Both the position numbers and the translations under genes were made by a program. 7,139 nucleotides of DNA. It comes from Planctomycetota bacterium. GTDB taxonomy: Bacteria; Planctomycetota; Phycisphaerae; FEN-1346. The notes under the pieces were generated by a model. The model was not told the DNA's origin. It searched no databases and saw only the letters and a list, made by a program, of their open reading frames with translations. Positions within the stretch are counted from its first letter, which is position 1, and every line of letters begins with the position of its first letter. Below, piece after piece: positions 1 to 6,433 of the stretch. The stretch spans positions 1 to 7,139 of the forward strand of contig JAPLML010000224.1 of NCBI GenBank assembly GCA_026387055.1, written 5' to 3'.

Positions 1-897
1 GGCATCGGTCCGCGCCAGGAGGCATTCGATCAACCTGTACCCGCCCGCGGGCAGCCGCCACTTGCCGCCGGACCCGGCCAGGTTGTGGAACCCGCCATCG
101 CCCAGCAGCACCAGGTTCAGGTCCGGGCAGCCGGCGTCGAGCACGCCGAACTGGGGTTCGGCCTTCGCCAGCGTGATGGACGAACCGTCCGGGGCCACCT
201 TAACGCTGTAGTACGCGTCCTTGACGTGCACCCCGGCGACGAGCGGCAACGTCTCACCGGCCGTCGTGACTCGCTCGAATTTCCCGTCCTGGTCAAGGTC
301 GATCGCCAGGACGGTATCCCAACGCCACCACGCCTTCGGGTCCGTGAGGCGGAGCACGTTGTCGTATCGTCCGGTGACCTCGCTGTCGACCACAGCCACG
401 CGGTACGACTGTCCGTCCAACTTCACCTCGCCCGCCATGTACCCCGCGGGAACGACCGCGAGCATGCTCTCTTTGCAGTAGATGAACCGGACCCGACCGG
501 ACGGACCGTCCGTGCCCGCAGGGGCAACGGTCACAGGGCTGAAGACAGGCTCCGAGCCCTTGCTCGTCGACACGATCGGTTTAGCGCCGGACAGGTCGCC
601 CGTGCCGGCGGCGTCCACGAAGAGCCTGGGCGGCGAGGTCTTGTCGATTACGACCAACACGCTCTTGCCGCCGACCGGCATGGAGAAATACATGGCCTTC
701 TCGGAGAGCCCTTTGGGCGGGGCCTTCAAGCCCTCCGGCGGGCTGCCGCTACCGCTATGGTAGATGTAAATCCAGACGAGCGAATCCGGCTCGCCGGCCT
801 CCTGGTACTTCAGCGGGAACGTTCCCTGCGCCCTCACGGGCGCGGCCGCCAGAGCGATAGCACATCCGACGGCGACAACCCACACCACGCTCCTCAT
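1..897 (-). CDS. Secreted protein, partial: paralogue of the UGA-containing gene upstream (C-terminus off window)
   Basis: The reading frame is open from an ATG at 897 to the left edge, giving 299 codons with no stop. A Shine-Dalgarno AGGAGG (903-908) lies 5 nt before the ATG, which fixes the start. Residues 1-23 form a signal peptide ending VRAQ, so the protein is exported. It matches the neighbouring gene at 1270-2469 segment by segment: RLFVDAAGTGDLSG against RLFIDASADGSLAD, an acidic loop DLDQDGKFE (residues 200-208) against DANANGAFDD, and WRLPAGGYRL (280-289) against ARLPVGTYRL. The DxDxDGxxE loop resembles an EF-hand-type calcium site; calcium binding is inference. The family is not one I can name. 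The neighbour continues for over 200 residues beyond the point where this gene leaves the window, so the missing end could carry the same UGA-GGSC units. The partial state is due only to the window edge. Confidence 0.88.
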   Translation of the reverse strand, partial: MRSVVWVVAVGCAIALAAAPVRAQGTFPLKYQEAGEPDSLVWIYIYHSGSGSPPEGLKAPPKGLSEKAMYFSMPVGGKSVLVVIDKTSPPRLFVDAAGTGDLSGAKPIVSTSKGSEPVFSPVTVAPAGTDGPSGRVRFIYCKESMLAVVPAGYMAGEVKLDGQSYRVAVVDSEVTGRYDNVLRLTDPKAWWRWDTVLAIDLDQDGKFERVTTAGETLPLVAGVHVKDAYYSVKVAPDGSSITLAKAEPQFGVLDAGCPDLNLVLLGDGGFHNLAGSGGKWRLPAGGYRLIECLLARTDA

Positions 898-1139
898 GGA
901 GACCTCCTGGCCGTTGGCCTAAGCGCTGCTGACCCTATTGGACGCTGAACCACTCGGGGCGGCCCACGGGTCACCTCGAACGGTCCCCAGTTGCCTTCCA
1001 CTTCCACGCGGTACTTGCCCTTGAAGCCATCGGGTACTCGCCACGAGTACCAGCACGAGCCGCCTCAGCCATACTCGGCCTTACCCTCGGCGAGGACCTT
1101 GCCGGAGGCGTCGAAGACCCGCACTGTGGGCGGCGGCAT
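894..1139 (-). CDS. Alternative reading: separate 81-aa ORF carrying the second UGGSC unit
   Basis: If the apparent frameshift near 1140 is real, the second unit could be translated on its own from the ATG at 1137-1139 (MPPPTVRVFDASGKVLAEG...), with selenocysteine at codon 25 and a TGA stop at 894-896 overlapping the next gene's ATG. No convincing Shine-Dalgarno sequence precedes this ATG and there is no signal peptide, unlike the secreted neighbours. Its last 18 or so residues (RVVQRPIGSAALR...) are rich in arginine and alanine and unlike the preceding beta-rich sequence, whereas the adjacent frame ends neatly in PEWFSVQ. I therefore think it more likely to be the displaced C-terminus of the larger gene than an independent gene. 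Confidence 0.25.
898..934 (-). promoter_or_regulatory. Short intergenic gap with strong ribosome binding site AGGAGG for the downstream gene
   Basis: AGGAGG at 903-908 lies 5 nt before the ATG at 895-897. The gap is bounded upstream by the TAG at 935-937, if the preceding gene ends there. If the preceding gene instead stays in its uncorrected frame, it ends at a TGA (894-896) overlapping this ATG as ATGA, an arrangement typical of translational coupling. Either way the two genes are probably co-transcribed. No terminator hairpin is visible. Confidence 0.75.
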
Positions 1140-2469
1140 CCGGCTTGCCGGCGCTCTGGGTGCTGTACGGGCGCGACTCGATCTTTAGCGGTGCGGCGTG
1201 CTCGAGGGTCACGATGAACGGGCCTTTCACGTCGGTGGGCTCTCGCCACGAGAGCGAGCAGGAGCCTCCTCAGCCAAGCGCGAAATCGAAGCGTCTGTCG
1301 TACGTGCCATCGGCATTTCGGATGGCCACCTGCGGCGCCGACACGGGTTCGCCGTTGCGGGTCAGAGACACCGACTCTCCGGCCCGGCCGGTGAGTGTCG
1401 GGTCAGCGAACTGCCAGAGGCCGGTTTCCAGTCGTTTCACGGACATGGAGGCGATGACGGGTTCGCCCACGTCCAGCGTGGCGGGCGTGAGGGCCGCAAC
1501 CTCGAGAGCCGCCGCCCCCGAGGGCATTGCGGCCACGAGCACCCACGCGGCGCCGGTCGGGTCTTTCCGCTGGATCTCCCAGTGGTTCAGACGGTACGTG
1601 CCGACCGGGAGCCTGGCCGCGCCGTTCTCGACGCGGGAGACCAACAGCCCGTTGCGGCCGCCCACGCTGAAGCGATCGACCCCGCGCGGCACGCGGACCA
1701 CGCCCAGCGCCACCCCCCTGGGCTCGGAGAATGTGACGGAGGCCCCGTCGCGGGCCACGTCGAGGACATAGAGCCGGTCCTCCACACTGATGTACTTGCC
1801 TACCCGGCCGATGGCGAACCGCGAGGCGGCGTCGATGCGGATCCGGTCGCTGAGTTGGGGGTCCTCTGAGCAATCGTCGAACGCGCCGTTCGCGTTGGCG
1901 TCAAACAGCACGCAGAAGTGCTTCTTGTCGCCGATCCTGACCGTGCCTTCGTACCAGCCGGCCGCCCTGGCGGCGATCCGCCGGGTCGCGGTGCCGGAAA
2001 TCCAGACCTTGAGGTTAAGGTGATACGTGACGGGCCCGTCCGGGCCGGGCAGGAGCACCTTCACGAGGGGGAACTCCGCTGATTGCTGATCTTTGTAGAT
2101 ACGCGGATCTGTGGCGGCGACGGCGGATTCGTCCGCCAGGCTGCCGTCGGCGCTCGCGTCGATGAACAGCCGATCGTACGGCCGGTCGTCCCTGGTGCGG
2201 TCGAGCGCCACCCAGAGGAACCCGGCCGGGACCGCCGGCGTCCGCCACTTTGCGAAGAGCGGGCGGGCCGAGGCGAAGTCCGGCAGCCTCACACCCGCAG
2301 GCCGCTCTTCGGTCAGCTCGAAGGTCTGCCCCGGCGTTCCGCCGACGACGGTTTCGCTCTCGACGGCGGACCGGTAGGCGAGCCATTGTTCCTGTTCGCC
2401 CGTGGCGGCGGCAGGGAGCAGCAGCCCGGCCGCCAGCACGACGCTCGCGACGCCCACAACCGATCGCAT
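935..2469 (-). CDS. Putative secreted selenoprotein with two in-frame UGA codons in tandem UGGSC units
   Basis: The start is the ATG at 2469, with GGAGA (2477-2481) 7 nt upstream and a signal peptide (residues 1 to about 23). A conventional reading stops after 399 residues at the UGA 1270-1272. Residues 104-109 (DASADG) and 190-199 (DANANGAFDD) look like EF-hand-type calcium loops. Residues 280-400 are beta-rich and Ig-like. Past the UGA the frame continues as GGSCSLSWREP and on to about residue 443. One base lower in frame it continues through a second UGA (1065-1067) with GGSCWYSWRVP and ends ...PPEWFSVQ at a TAG (935-937). Reading UGA as selenocysteine and removing one base near 1140 and one near 957 gives about 510 residues with Sec400 and Sec468. 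Uncorrected, the first frame ends at TAA 1081-1083 after 462 residues. SECIS-like hairpins follow both UGAs. The family is unnamed; a redox role for the UxxxC motif is inference. Alternatives are a decayed gene or a genuine 399-aa product. Confidence 0.7.
956..964 (-). other. Apparent one-base frameshift 2, at a run of four C
   Basis: After FEVTRGPP the frame of the second unit runs into an arginine-rich tail to the TGA 894-896. Dropping one C from the minus-strand CCCC (956-959) gives PPEWFSVQ and a TAG at 935-937, followed by a clean gap and Shine-Dalgarno for the next gene. A homopolymer is a common place for a sequencing indel, but the evidence here is only that the alternative ending looks better. 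Confidence 0.45.
1033..1051 (-). promoter_or_regulatory. SECIS-like hairpin 2, inside the coding sequence
   Basis: On the minus strand GGUACUCG-UGG-CGAGUACC forms a perfect 8-bp stem with the same UGG loop as hairpin 1, again 21 nt after the UGA. Counting outward from the loop, pairs 1-4 and 7 are identical in both. Pair 5 is U-A in hairpin 1 and A-U here, and pair 6 is C-G there and U-A here. An eighth G-C pair replaces a C-C mismatch. The compensatory changes support selection on the RNA structure. Confidence 0.7.
1065..1067 (-). other. In-frame UGA, candidate selenocysteine codon 2 (Sec468 in the corrected reading)
   Basis: The codon sits in AEYG-UGA-GGSCWYSWRVP and aligns residue for residue with the first UGA context. 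It is 205 bases from the first UGA, one more than 68 codons, which agrees with a single extra base between the two. A hairpin follows at the same 21-nt distance. Confidence 0.7.
1137..1145 (-). other. Apparent one-base frameshift 1 in the selenoprotein candidate
   Basis: Upstream, the protein-like frame reads ...STQSAGKP. Downstream, the protein-like frame is one base later and reads MPPPTVRVFDASG. Removing one base, for example one G of the minus-strand CCGG, joins them as ...AGKPMPPPTVRV. Unless corrected, the first frame ends at the TAA 1081-1083 after a low-complexity stretch. The exact position of the extra base is uncertain by several bases. Confidence 0.6.
1239..1255 (-). promoter_or_regulatory. 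SECIS-like hairpin 1, inside the coding sequence
   Basis: On the minus strand GCUCUCG-UGG-CGAGAGC forms a perfect 7-bp stem with a 3-nt loop. The loop begins after 21 nt downstream of the UGA (1270-1272). Bacterial SECIS elements lie directly downstream of the Sec codon, with the apical loop typically about 16-37 nt away and a G among the first loop bases; this hairpin fits. There is no U-tract, so it is not an intrinsic terminator. Confidence 0.68.
1270..1272 (-). other. In-frame UGA, candidate selenocysteine codon 1 (Sec400)
   Basis: The codon sits in FALG-UGA-GGSCSLSWREP. The frame stays open and protein-like for about 43 codons after it. The next cysteine is four residues on, giving a UxxxC motif. 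The same motif recurs around a second UGA 205 bases further on. A 7-bp stem with a UGG loop follows, with 21 nt between UGA and loop. Confidence 0.72.
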
Positions 2470-2492
2470 TGCAGTGTCTCCATGAATATAAA

Positions 2493-5450
2493 TTATGGCG
2501 GGGTTTCCTTGATCCGCTCGTTCAGGTCCGCGAGGCCGAATCCTTCGGACCGGACCACGTGCTTCCCGTCGGCGAGGAGCAGCCACGGCAGGCGGACGGC
2601 GCCCCACGCGGACAAGACCTTCTGCCGCTCGCCGCCGGGAACCTGGCCGCATGGCACGACGACCTTGGACGCGGTCAGCCACTCCTTGAGTTTCTGCGGA
2701 TCGGCGTCGGCCGCATGGACGAGGACCACCGTCACGCCTTTGCCCGCCAGGTCGTCCGCCATGCTTCCCAGGGCCGTCACGCACTGCCTCGACGGCCGCT
2801 GGGCCATATCCCAGAAGCAGACCATGATCTTCTTGCCCGGCGCCAGTTCGTTGGCAGCCTTCAGGCCGAACAACTCGAGCGCAGGCAGGGCCTGGCCGAC
2901 GAGTTTCTTCGTCTCGCCTTCCGGTGCCGCCGCGGCCACGCCCGGCCGCACAGGCGCGCCGATCTCGGTCTCCAGGGCCAGTGTGCCCAGGTCGAGCGGT
3001 TCATCGCTGCGCCCGCCGGGCATCTCGGGGATGATGAAGTCCCGGTTGACCGCCCCCAGCAGGCCCGCGTTCGGATCGGCCGCCGCCTTCCCGGCAATGA
3101 TGGACAACTGGTACTTGCCGGCCGGAACGTCCTCCATCCTGAACGACCCGTCGGGCCGGACGATCAAATTACAAATCTGCATGTTGCGATGATATTCGTC
3201 CTCGGCCTTCGCGTAGGCCTGGCCCTCCGGGGTGACGAGCCATTTCTCGCGCCACTCACGCCGGCTCTGCGGATCCATGGATTCCCAGTTGGGAGGCAGG
3301 GGCGGGGCGGGCATCTCGTCCTTGGCCCGGATCACCGCGTGCCCCGACCGGACGAAATCGACGCTCTTCACGCCCGGCGGGAGGAGCACCTGCCCGACGA
3401 CCGGGCGGCCGGTTCCGCCGAGCGTCACGTTCAACGTCTTTCCGGATTCAACCTTCTCCCTGACGTACGCCTGGCACGTCCACATGCTCTCGTCCACACG
3501 GACCTGGTGCGCCACGGACACGTCGCCCGGCGGGACGCGGTCGAGCGCGAACCTGCCATCGTTGTCGGCCGTGGCCCGGATGTCATGGTAGAGGCGCGGC
3601 TGTCCCTCGGCGGAGGAATCCTGCACGCTAACGACGACCGTCTGGCCGGCCCCTGGCTTGGAGCCGATCATGAGCCGCCCTTCGATGCGGCCCCAGGGGA
3701 CCAGTTGGATGTCCTTCGATTTCTCCCAGGTCTCCCTGCCAATCGCGGCGTAGCCGGCCTCGTGGAGAACCACCAGCGTCCACGCACCGGTCTGCGGGGG
3801 CAGGGCGAACCGCCCCTCGGCGTCCGCGGTGGTCGTGGGGCACTCCCCCCTGCCAACCTGGGCGCCGTTTCGGATGTAGGCGCCCTGCGACGGGGTCGCC
3901 AGGGCCACGGTCGCCCCGGCCGCTGGCTTGCCGTCGCCGGCGCGGACCACTCCCGCGATCCCCTGGCCCCTCTTGAGTTCGAAGTCGACCGCCACGTCGC
4001 CCTCATCGCTGGCGATCAGCCGCGAGACAGCGGGCGTGTATCCGTCGGCCTCGATCCGAACGTAGTGGCCCGGGTACGGCTCGGTCTGGACGATCTCGTA
4101 GGCGCCTCCGGTGCATTTCTTCTCCTCTTGCCGATCCCAGTGGGCCCGGTCGACGCCGTGGCCGAAGTCTATGCCGTGGATGGCGCGGAAGGCCTCGATG
4201 GGCCTGCGGGTCTCGGCATCGACGACCTTGCCGGTCATCCTCAGCGACGGGAGGAGGGTGATGACGTGCTCCTCGTCTGACGCCTTCAGGCTGATATTGC
4301 GCGTCGACATGTAGCCGCCCTTGTACACGTCGAACTTGACAGCCTCAGCGGGGGCGCCGTTCCAGAGGAACCGGCCCTCGGCGTCCGTCGCGGTGCTCCA
4401 CTTCAGGGTCCGCACCTGCCGCCACTGGTCGGCGACCACGTTGGCGCCCGCGACGGCATTGCCCTGTTTGTCGACGACCCGCCCGCGCAGCGTCTGCCCC
4501 TTCGCCAACTGGAAGCGCAGGGGCGCCATCCCTTCTCGGACCGCGGCGCGTGTCACCTCCGGTGCAAAGCCTTCTTTCGAGACCGTAACCACGACTTCGC
4601 CGGGCTCGGCATTGGGGAGCCTGAAGGCGCCCTGGTCGTCTGAATTGACCGCCGACCGCGTGTAGGCATCCTTACCCGGCTGGACGCGGGCGCCGGCGAT
4701 GGGTTTCCCTTCGCCGTCCACAACCGTGCCCCGGATGGCGATGCCTTTCTTCATGACGTAGTCGCCCGCCAGGGCCTGGAGGGCCTTGACAGACGGCGTC
4801 GGGTACCTGGGCAGGGGGATGTGCGAAGGGGTCCGCTGGTCGCTCACGTAGTCGGGATGATTCAGGAATATCCGCAATTCGTCGTTGAGGTCCGCCGGGG
4901 CCATGTCGGACCGCCAGCGGCCGTCCTTGTCGGTCGTCACGTCGCAGTCGACGAAGTTGATGCGGATCCGGCCGTCGTCCGGTTTGTAGAAGTGGAAGGC
5001 CACCGTGACGCCTTCGATCGGCCGGCCCTGCTCGTCGCGGACCACGCCGCCGATGGGCACGGCGGGGTCCATGGGCACCGTGAACTCCGACTCCGGCGGC
5101 GCCTCGCCGTCGCCCCAGTACACGCGCAGCGGCGGGAAGCCCTCCTTCCGGAGATAGACGCGGTAGTGATAGACCGGCCAGTCGGGCAGTCTGACCTTCG
5201 CGCGGCCCTCGGCGTCGGTCTTGTCTTTGAGGATCACTTGGGTCTTCCAGTCCTTGCTGTTGAGCTGCACCTCCAGGCCCGCGTCAGCCACCGGCCCTTT
5301 GGTGCTCGCGTTGATGATGCGGAGGTTGATGAACTTGGACTGGGCGGCGGGGGCGGGCTCGCCGGCGGACGCAGCAGAACCGCATGCCGAAAGGCCGATC
5401 CACATCGCCAGCATCAGCAGGGGTAGACAGCGGGCCTTCTGGATTCTCAT
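2493..5450 (-). CDS. Large lipoprotein: repeated carboxypeptidase-regulatory-like domains plus C-terminal thioredoxin-like domain without CXXC
   Basis: A 985-aa protein starting at the ATG 5448-5450, with GAGGT about 9 nt upstream. This start gives a lipoprotein signal with lipobox LSAC (Cys23), which an upstream in-frame ATG at 5543 would bury. Residues 40-840 hold about seven beta-domain repeats of the carboxypeptidase-regulatory/transthyretin-like type: GGVVRDEQGRPIEGVTV (134-150), GTVVDGEGKPIAGARV (241-256), GRVVDKQGNAVAGANV (323-338), GKVVDAETRRPIEAF (407-421), GVVRAGDGKPAAGATV (500-515), often followed by D-A-E-G-R-F. Residues 850-981 resemble a TlpA/AhpC-type thioredoxin fold, with cis-Pro candidate P955 in RLPWLLLADG. 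At the active site, FWDMAQRPS aligns with the usual FWATWCGPC, so both catalytic cysteines are replaced (Q884, S887) and only P886 is kept; C878, C890 and C934 remain. It is probably anchored in the cell envelope. Classical disulfide exchange seems unlikely. It lies 23 bases upstream of the selenoprotein candidate, in an apparent operon. Confidence 0.88.
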   Translation of the reverse strand: MRIQKARCLPLLMLAMWIGLSACGSAASAGEPAPAAQSKFINLRIINASTKGPVADAGLEVQLNSKDWKTQVILKDKTDAEGRAKVRLPDWPVYHYRVYLRKEGFPPLRVYWGDGEAPPESEFTVPMDPAVPIGGVVRDEQGRPIEGVTVAFHFYKPDDGRIRINFVDCDVTTDKDGRWRSDMAPADLNDELRIFLNHPDYVSDQRTPSHIPLPRYPTPSVKALQALAGDYVMKKGIAIRGTVVDGEGKPIAGARVQPGKDAYTRSAVNSDDQGAFRLPNAEPGEVVVTVSKEGFAPEVTRAAVREGMAPLRFQLAKGQTLRGRVVDKQGNAVAGANVVADQWRQVRTLKWSTATDAEGRFLWNGAPAEAVKFDVYKGGYMSTRNISLKASDEEHVITLLPSLRMTGKVVDAETRRPIEAFRAIHGIDFGHGVDRAHWDRQEEKKCTGGAYEIVQTEPYPGHYVRIEADGYTPAVSRLIASDEGDVAVDFELKRGQGIAGVVRAGDGKPAAGATVALATPSQGAYIRNGAQVGRGECPTTTADAEGRFALPPQTGAWTLVVLHEAGYAAIGRETWEKSKDIQLVPWGRIEGRLMIGSKPGAGQTVVVSVQDSSAEGQPRLYHDIRATADNDGRFALDRVPPGDVSVAHQVRVDESMWTCQAYVREKVESGKTLNVTLGGTGRPVVGQVLLPPGVKSVDFVRSGHAVIRAKDEMPAPPLPPNWESMDPQSRREWREKWLVTPEGQAYAKAEDEYHRNMQICNLIVRPDGSFRMEDVPAGKYQLSIIAGKAAADPNAGLLGAVNRDFIIPEMPGGRSDEPLDLGTLALETEIGAPVRPGVAAAAPEGETKKLVGQALPALELFGLKAANELAPGKKIMVCFWDMAQRPSRQCVTALGSMADDLAGKGVTVVLVHAADADPQKLKEWLTASKVVVPCGQVPGGERQKVLSAWGAVRLPWLLLADGKHVVRSEGFGLADLNERIKETPP

Positions 5451-5472
5451 GTTCTCGACCTCAGTGCTGGGT

Positions 5473-6384
5473 TCAGCGGCGCGGGCTGCCGCGTTTGCTG
5501 GAATCCTGCGGCCGGCGGTCCTTGCTCGTGATGGCCTCGCCAATCTTGCGCTGCATCTGCAGCGTAAGGGGGATGCTTCCCGCCTTCGGGTCCGTGAACA
5601 GTCCGAAGTTCAGCAGCCCGATCACCAGGGGCTCGGAACTCGCCAGCTCGTAATACTGCCGGTTGAGCCTTGCCAAGCCTTCATCGGTAGGCGCCGCCTT
5701 GTTCAGAAATGACTGGGGCACCAGGAACAGCCTTTGGTGCGGCTGCACCTTGCTCTTGAGAAACCGCAGGTGCTTGGCGACCGCCCCGATGGACTCGTAG
5801 CAGTCGAACCCGAGCCAATCAGCGCCTGCGGGAACGGCAAGGCCCTGCGTGAGGGCGGAGACGGCAAAGATCACCATGACCGGTTTCCGCGGGAATCTCG
5901 CTTTCACGGCCGCGATCGCCGTGTCGAGGTCCTTCTTGCTGACGCCGTTCAAGTAGGGTTCATCAATCATGTAGAAGGCTTCAACACGGTCGATCGAGGG
6001 CATGACCTGTTCGGCGGTGTGGTTCCACAATGACTCGTAATCAGGCCGGAGGGGATTGGGGACGGCGCTGTTCCCGCCGCCACCCGCGAAGAACTCCCAC
6101 CGCACCTGCAGGATGCACTGCACCCCTTTCGACGCACACTTCTTCAGCCCGTCAACGTTCTCGACAAAATGGACATTGCAGTGGCTGCCAACCTCGTCCA
6201 AGTGGCTGCCGTAGGGTTTGGACTCAACCCAGTAGTGACCGTAATACCGAAGGCCGCGGGGCGGTGCCGAGGGACCGCCGGGCGGCGAGGACGCCGGTTC
6301 GTTGGCGGGTGCCGCGAGCCCGGACGATAGCCAAAGAACTTGCGAGAACAATATCAGAGTGAGAATGTTCACGGCGTGCCGCAT
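5473..6384 (-). CDS. Secreted TIM-barrel-like protein, possible glycoside hydrolase relative
   Basis: A 303-aa protein starting at the ATG 6382-6384, with AAGGGA about 5 nt upstream; the in-frame ATG at 6468 would overlap the preceding gene and hide the signal peptide. Residues 1-25 (hydrophobic core ILTLILFSQVLWLSSGLA) form a signal peptide, followed by a proline-rich linker (26-43). The rest alternates short beta strands and helices as in a TIM barrel: LRYYGHYW (45-52), VHFVENVD (71-78), CILQVRW (90-96), VEAFYMIDEP (134-143), VMVIFAV (169-175), WLGFDCY (190-196), LFLVPQSF (219-226) and VIGLLNFGLF (254-263). DEP at 141-143 at a strand end resembles the acid/base position of several glycosidase families, and D194/E197 are further acidic candidates. 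Activity and substrate are not determined. It ends in TGA, 22 bases before the next gene. That TGA terminates here, with no GGSC after it, argues against genome-wide UGA reassignment. Confidence 0.8.
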   Translation of the reverse strand: MRHAVNILTLILFSQVLWLSSGLAAPANEPASSPPGGPSAPPRGLRYYGHYWVESKPYGSHLDEVGSHCNVHFVENVDGLKKCASKGVQCILQVRWEFFAGGGGNSAVPNPLRPDYESLWNHTAEQVMPSIDRVEAFYMIDEPYLNGVSKKDLDTAIAAVKARFPRKPVMVIFAVSALTQGLAVPAGADWLGFDCYESIGAVAKHLRFLKSKVQPHQRLFLVPQSFLNKAAPTDEGLARLNRQYYELASSEPLVIGLLNFGLFTDPKAGSIPLTLQMQRKIGEAITSKDRRPQDSSKRGSPRR

Positions 6385-6433
6385 GTCAGTCCCTTCTCTT
6401 GTGGAAACCGAACGCTGCCCATCAGGCGCGGCG

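Larger units (their letters stand above)
996..1133 (-). repeat. Tandem protein repeat unit 2 (46 codons, UGGSC Ig-like unit)
   Basis: Translated, this runs from PPTVRVFDASG through UGGSCWYSWRVP to GKYRVEVE. It has the same length as unit 1, with the UGA at position 23 of both. It is followed by GNWGPFEV and, in the corrected frame, the terminal PEWFSVQ. The linker between the units is about 22 codons (1134-1200) and contains the first frame break. Confidence 0.7.
1201..1338 (-). repeat. Tandem protein repeat unit 1 (46 codons, UGGSC Ig-like unit)
   Basis: Translated, this runs from APQVAIRNADG through UGGSCSLSWREP to GPFIVTLE. It aligns without gaps to unit 2 (996-1133), with 18 of 46 positions identical: P2, V4, A9, G11, G22, U23, G24, G25, S26, C27, S30, W31, R32, P34, K38, G39, V43 and E46. 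The alternating hydrophobic pattern suggests an Ig-like beta sandwich; the fold is inference. Confidence 0.7.

Noticed and set aside
85..948. Plus-strand 287-codon open frame at the left edge
   Set aside because: It is antisense to the partial secreted gene, which has a strong Shine-Dalgarno, a signal peptide and a paralogue; the plus-strand product has no protein-like pattern.
1081..1083. TAA in the first frame after the first UGA as the true gene end
   Set aside because: The codons before it (HSAGLRRLRQGPRRG) lose the beta-strand pattern, while the adjacent frame carries the second conserved repeat; a one-base shift explains this better.
971..1249. Minus-strand 92-codon ORF in the third frame over the UGGSC region
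   Set aside because: The product is arginine-rich low-complexity sequence; the conserved repeat lies in the other two frames.
1033..1255. The two hairpins as intrinsic transcription terminators
   Set aside because: Neither is followed by a U-tract, both lie inside protein-coding sequence, and both sit at a fixed distance from a UGA.
1065..1272. UGA reassigned to tryptophan or glycine throughout the genome
   Set aside because: UGA is also the apparent normal stop of the 303-aa gene and of the 21-aa peptide, and the two internal UGAs are confined to one motif with hairpins. One window cannot exclude reassignment completely.
2470..2784. Upstream in-frame start extending the selenoprotein candidate to 2784
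   Set aside because: The extension would overlap the end of the 985-aa gene and bury the signal peptide; the ATG at 2469 has its own Shine-Dalgarno.
2083..4280. Long plus-strand open frames (up to about 676 codons) opposite the 985-aa gene
   Set aside because: They are arginine-, glycine- and proline-rich with no recognisable domains and lie antisense to a gene with clear domains and signal peptide; long antisense frames are expected in GC-rich DNA.
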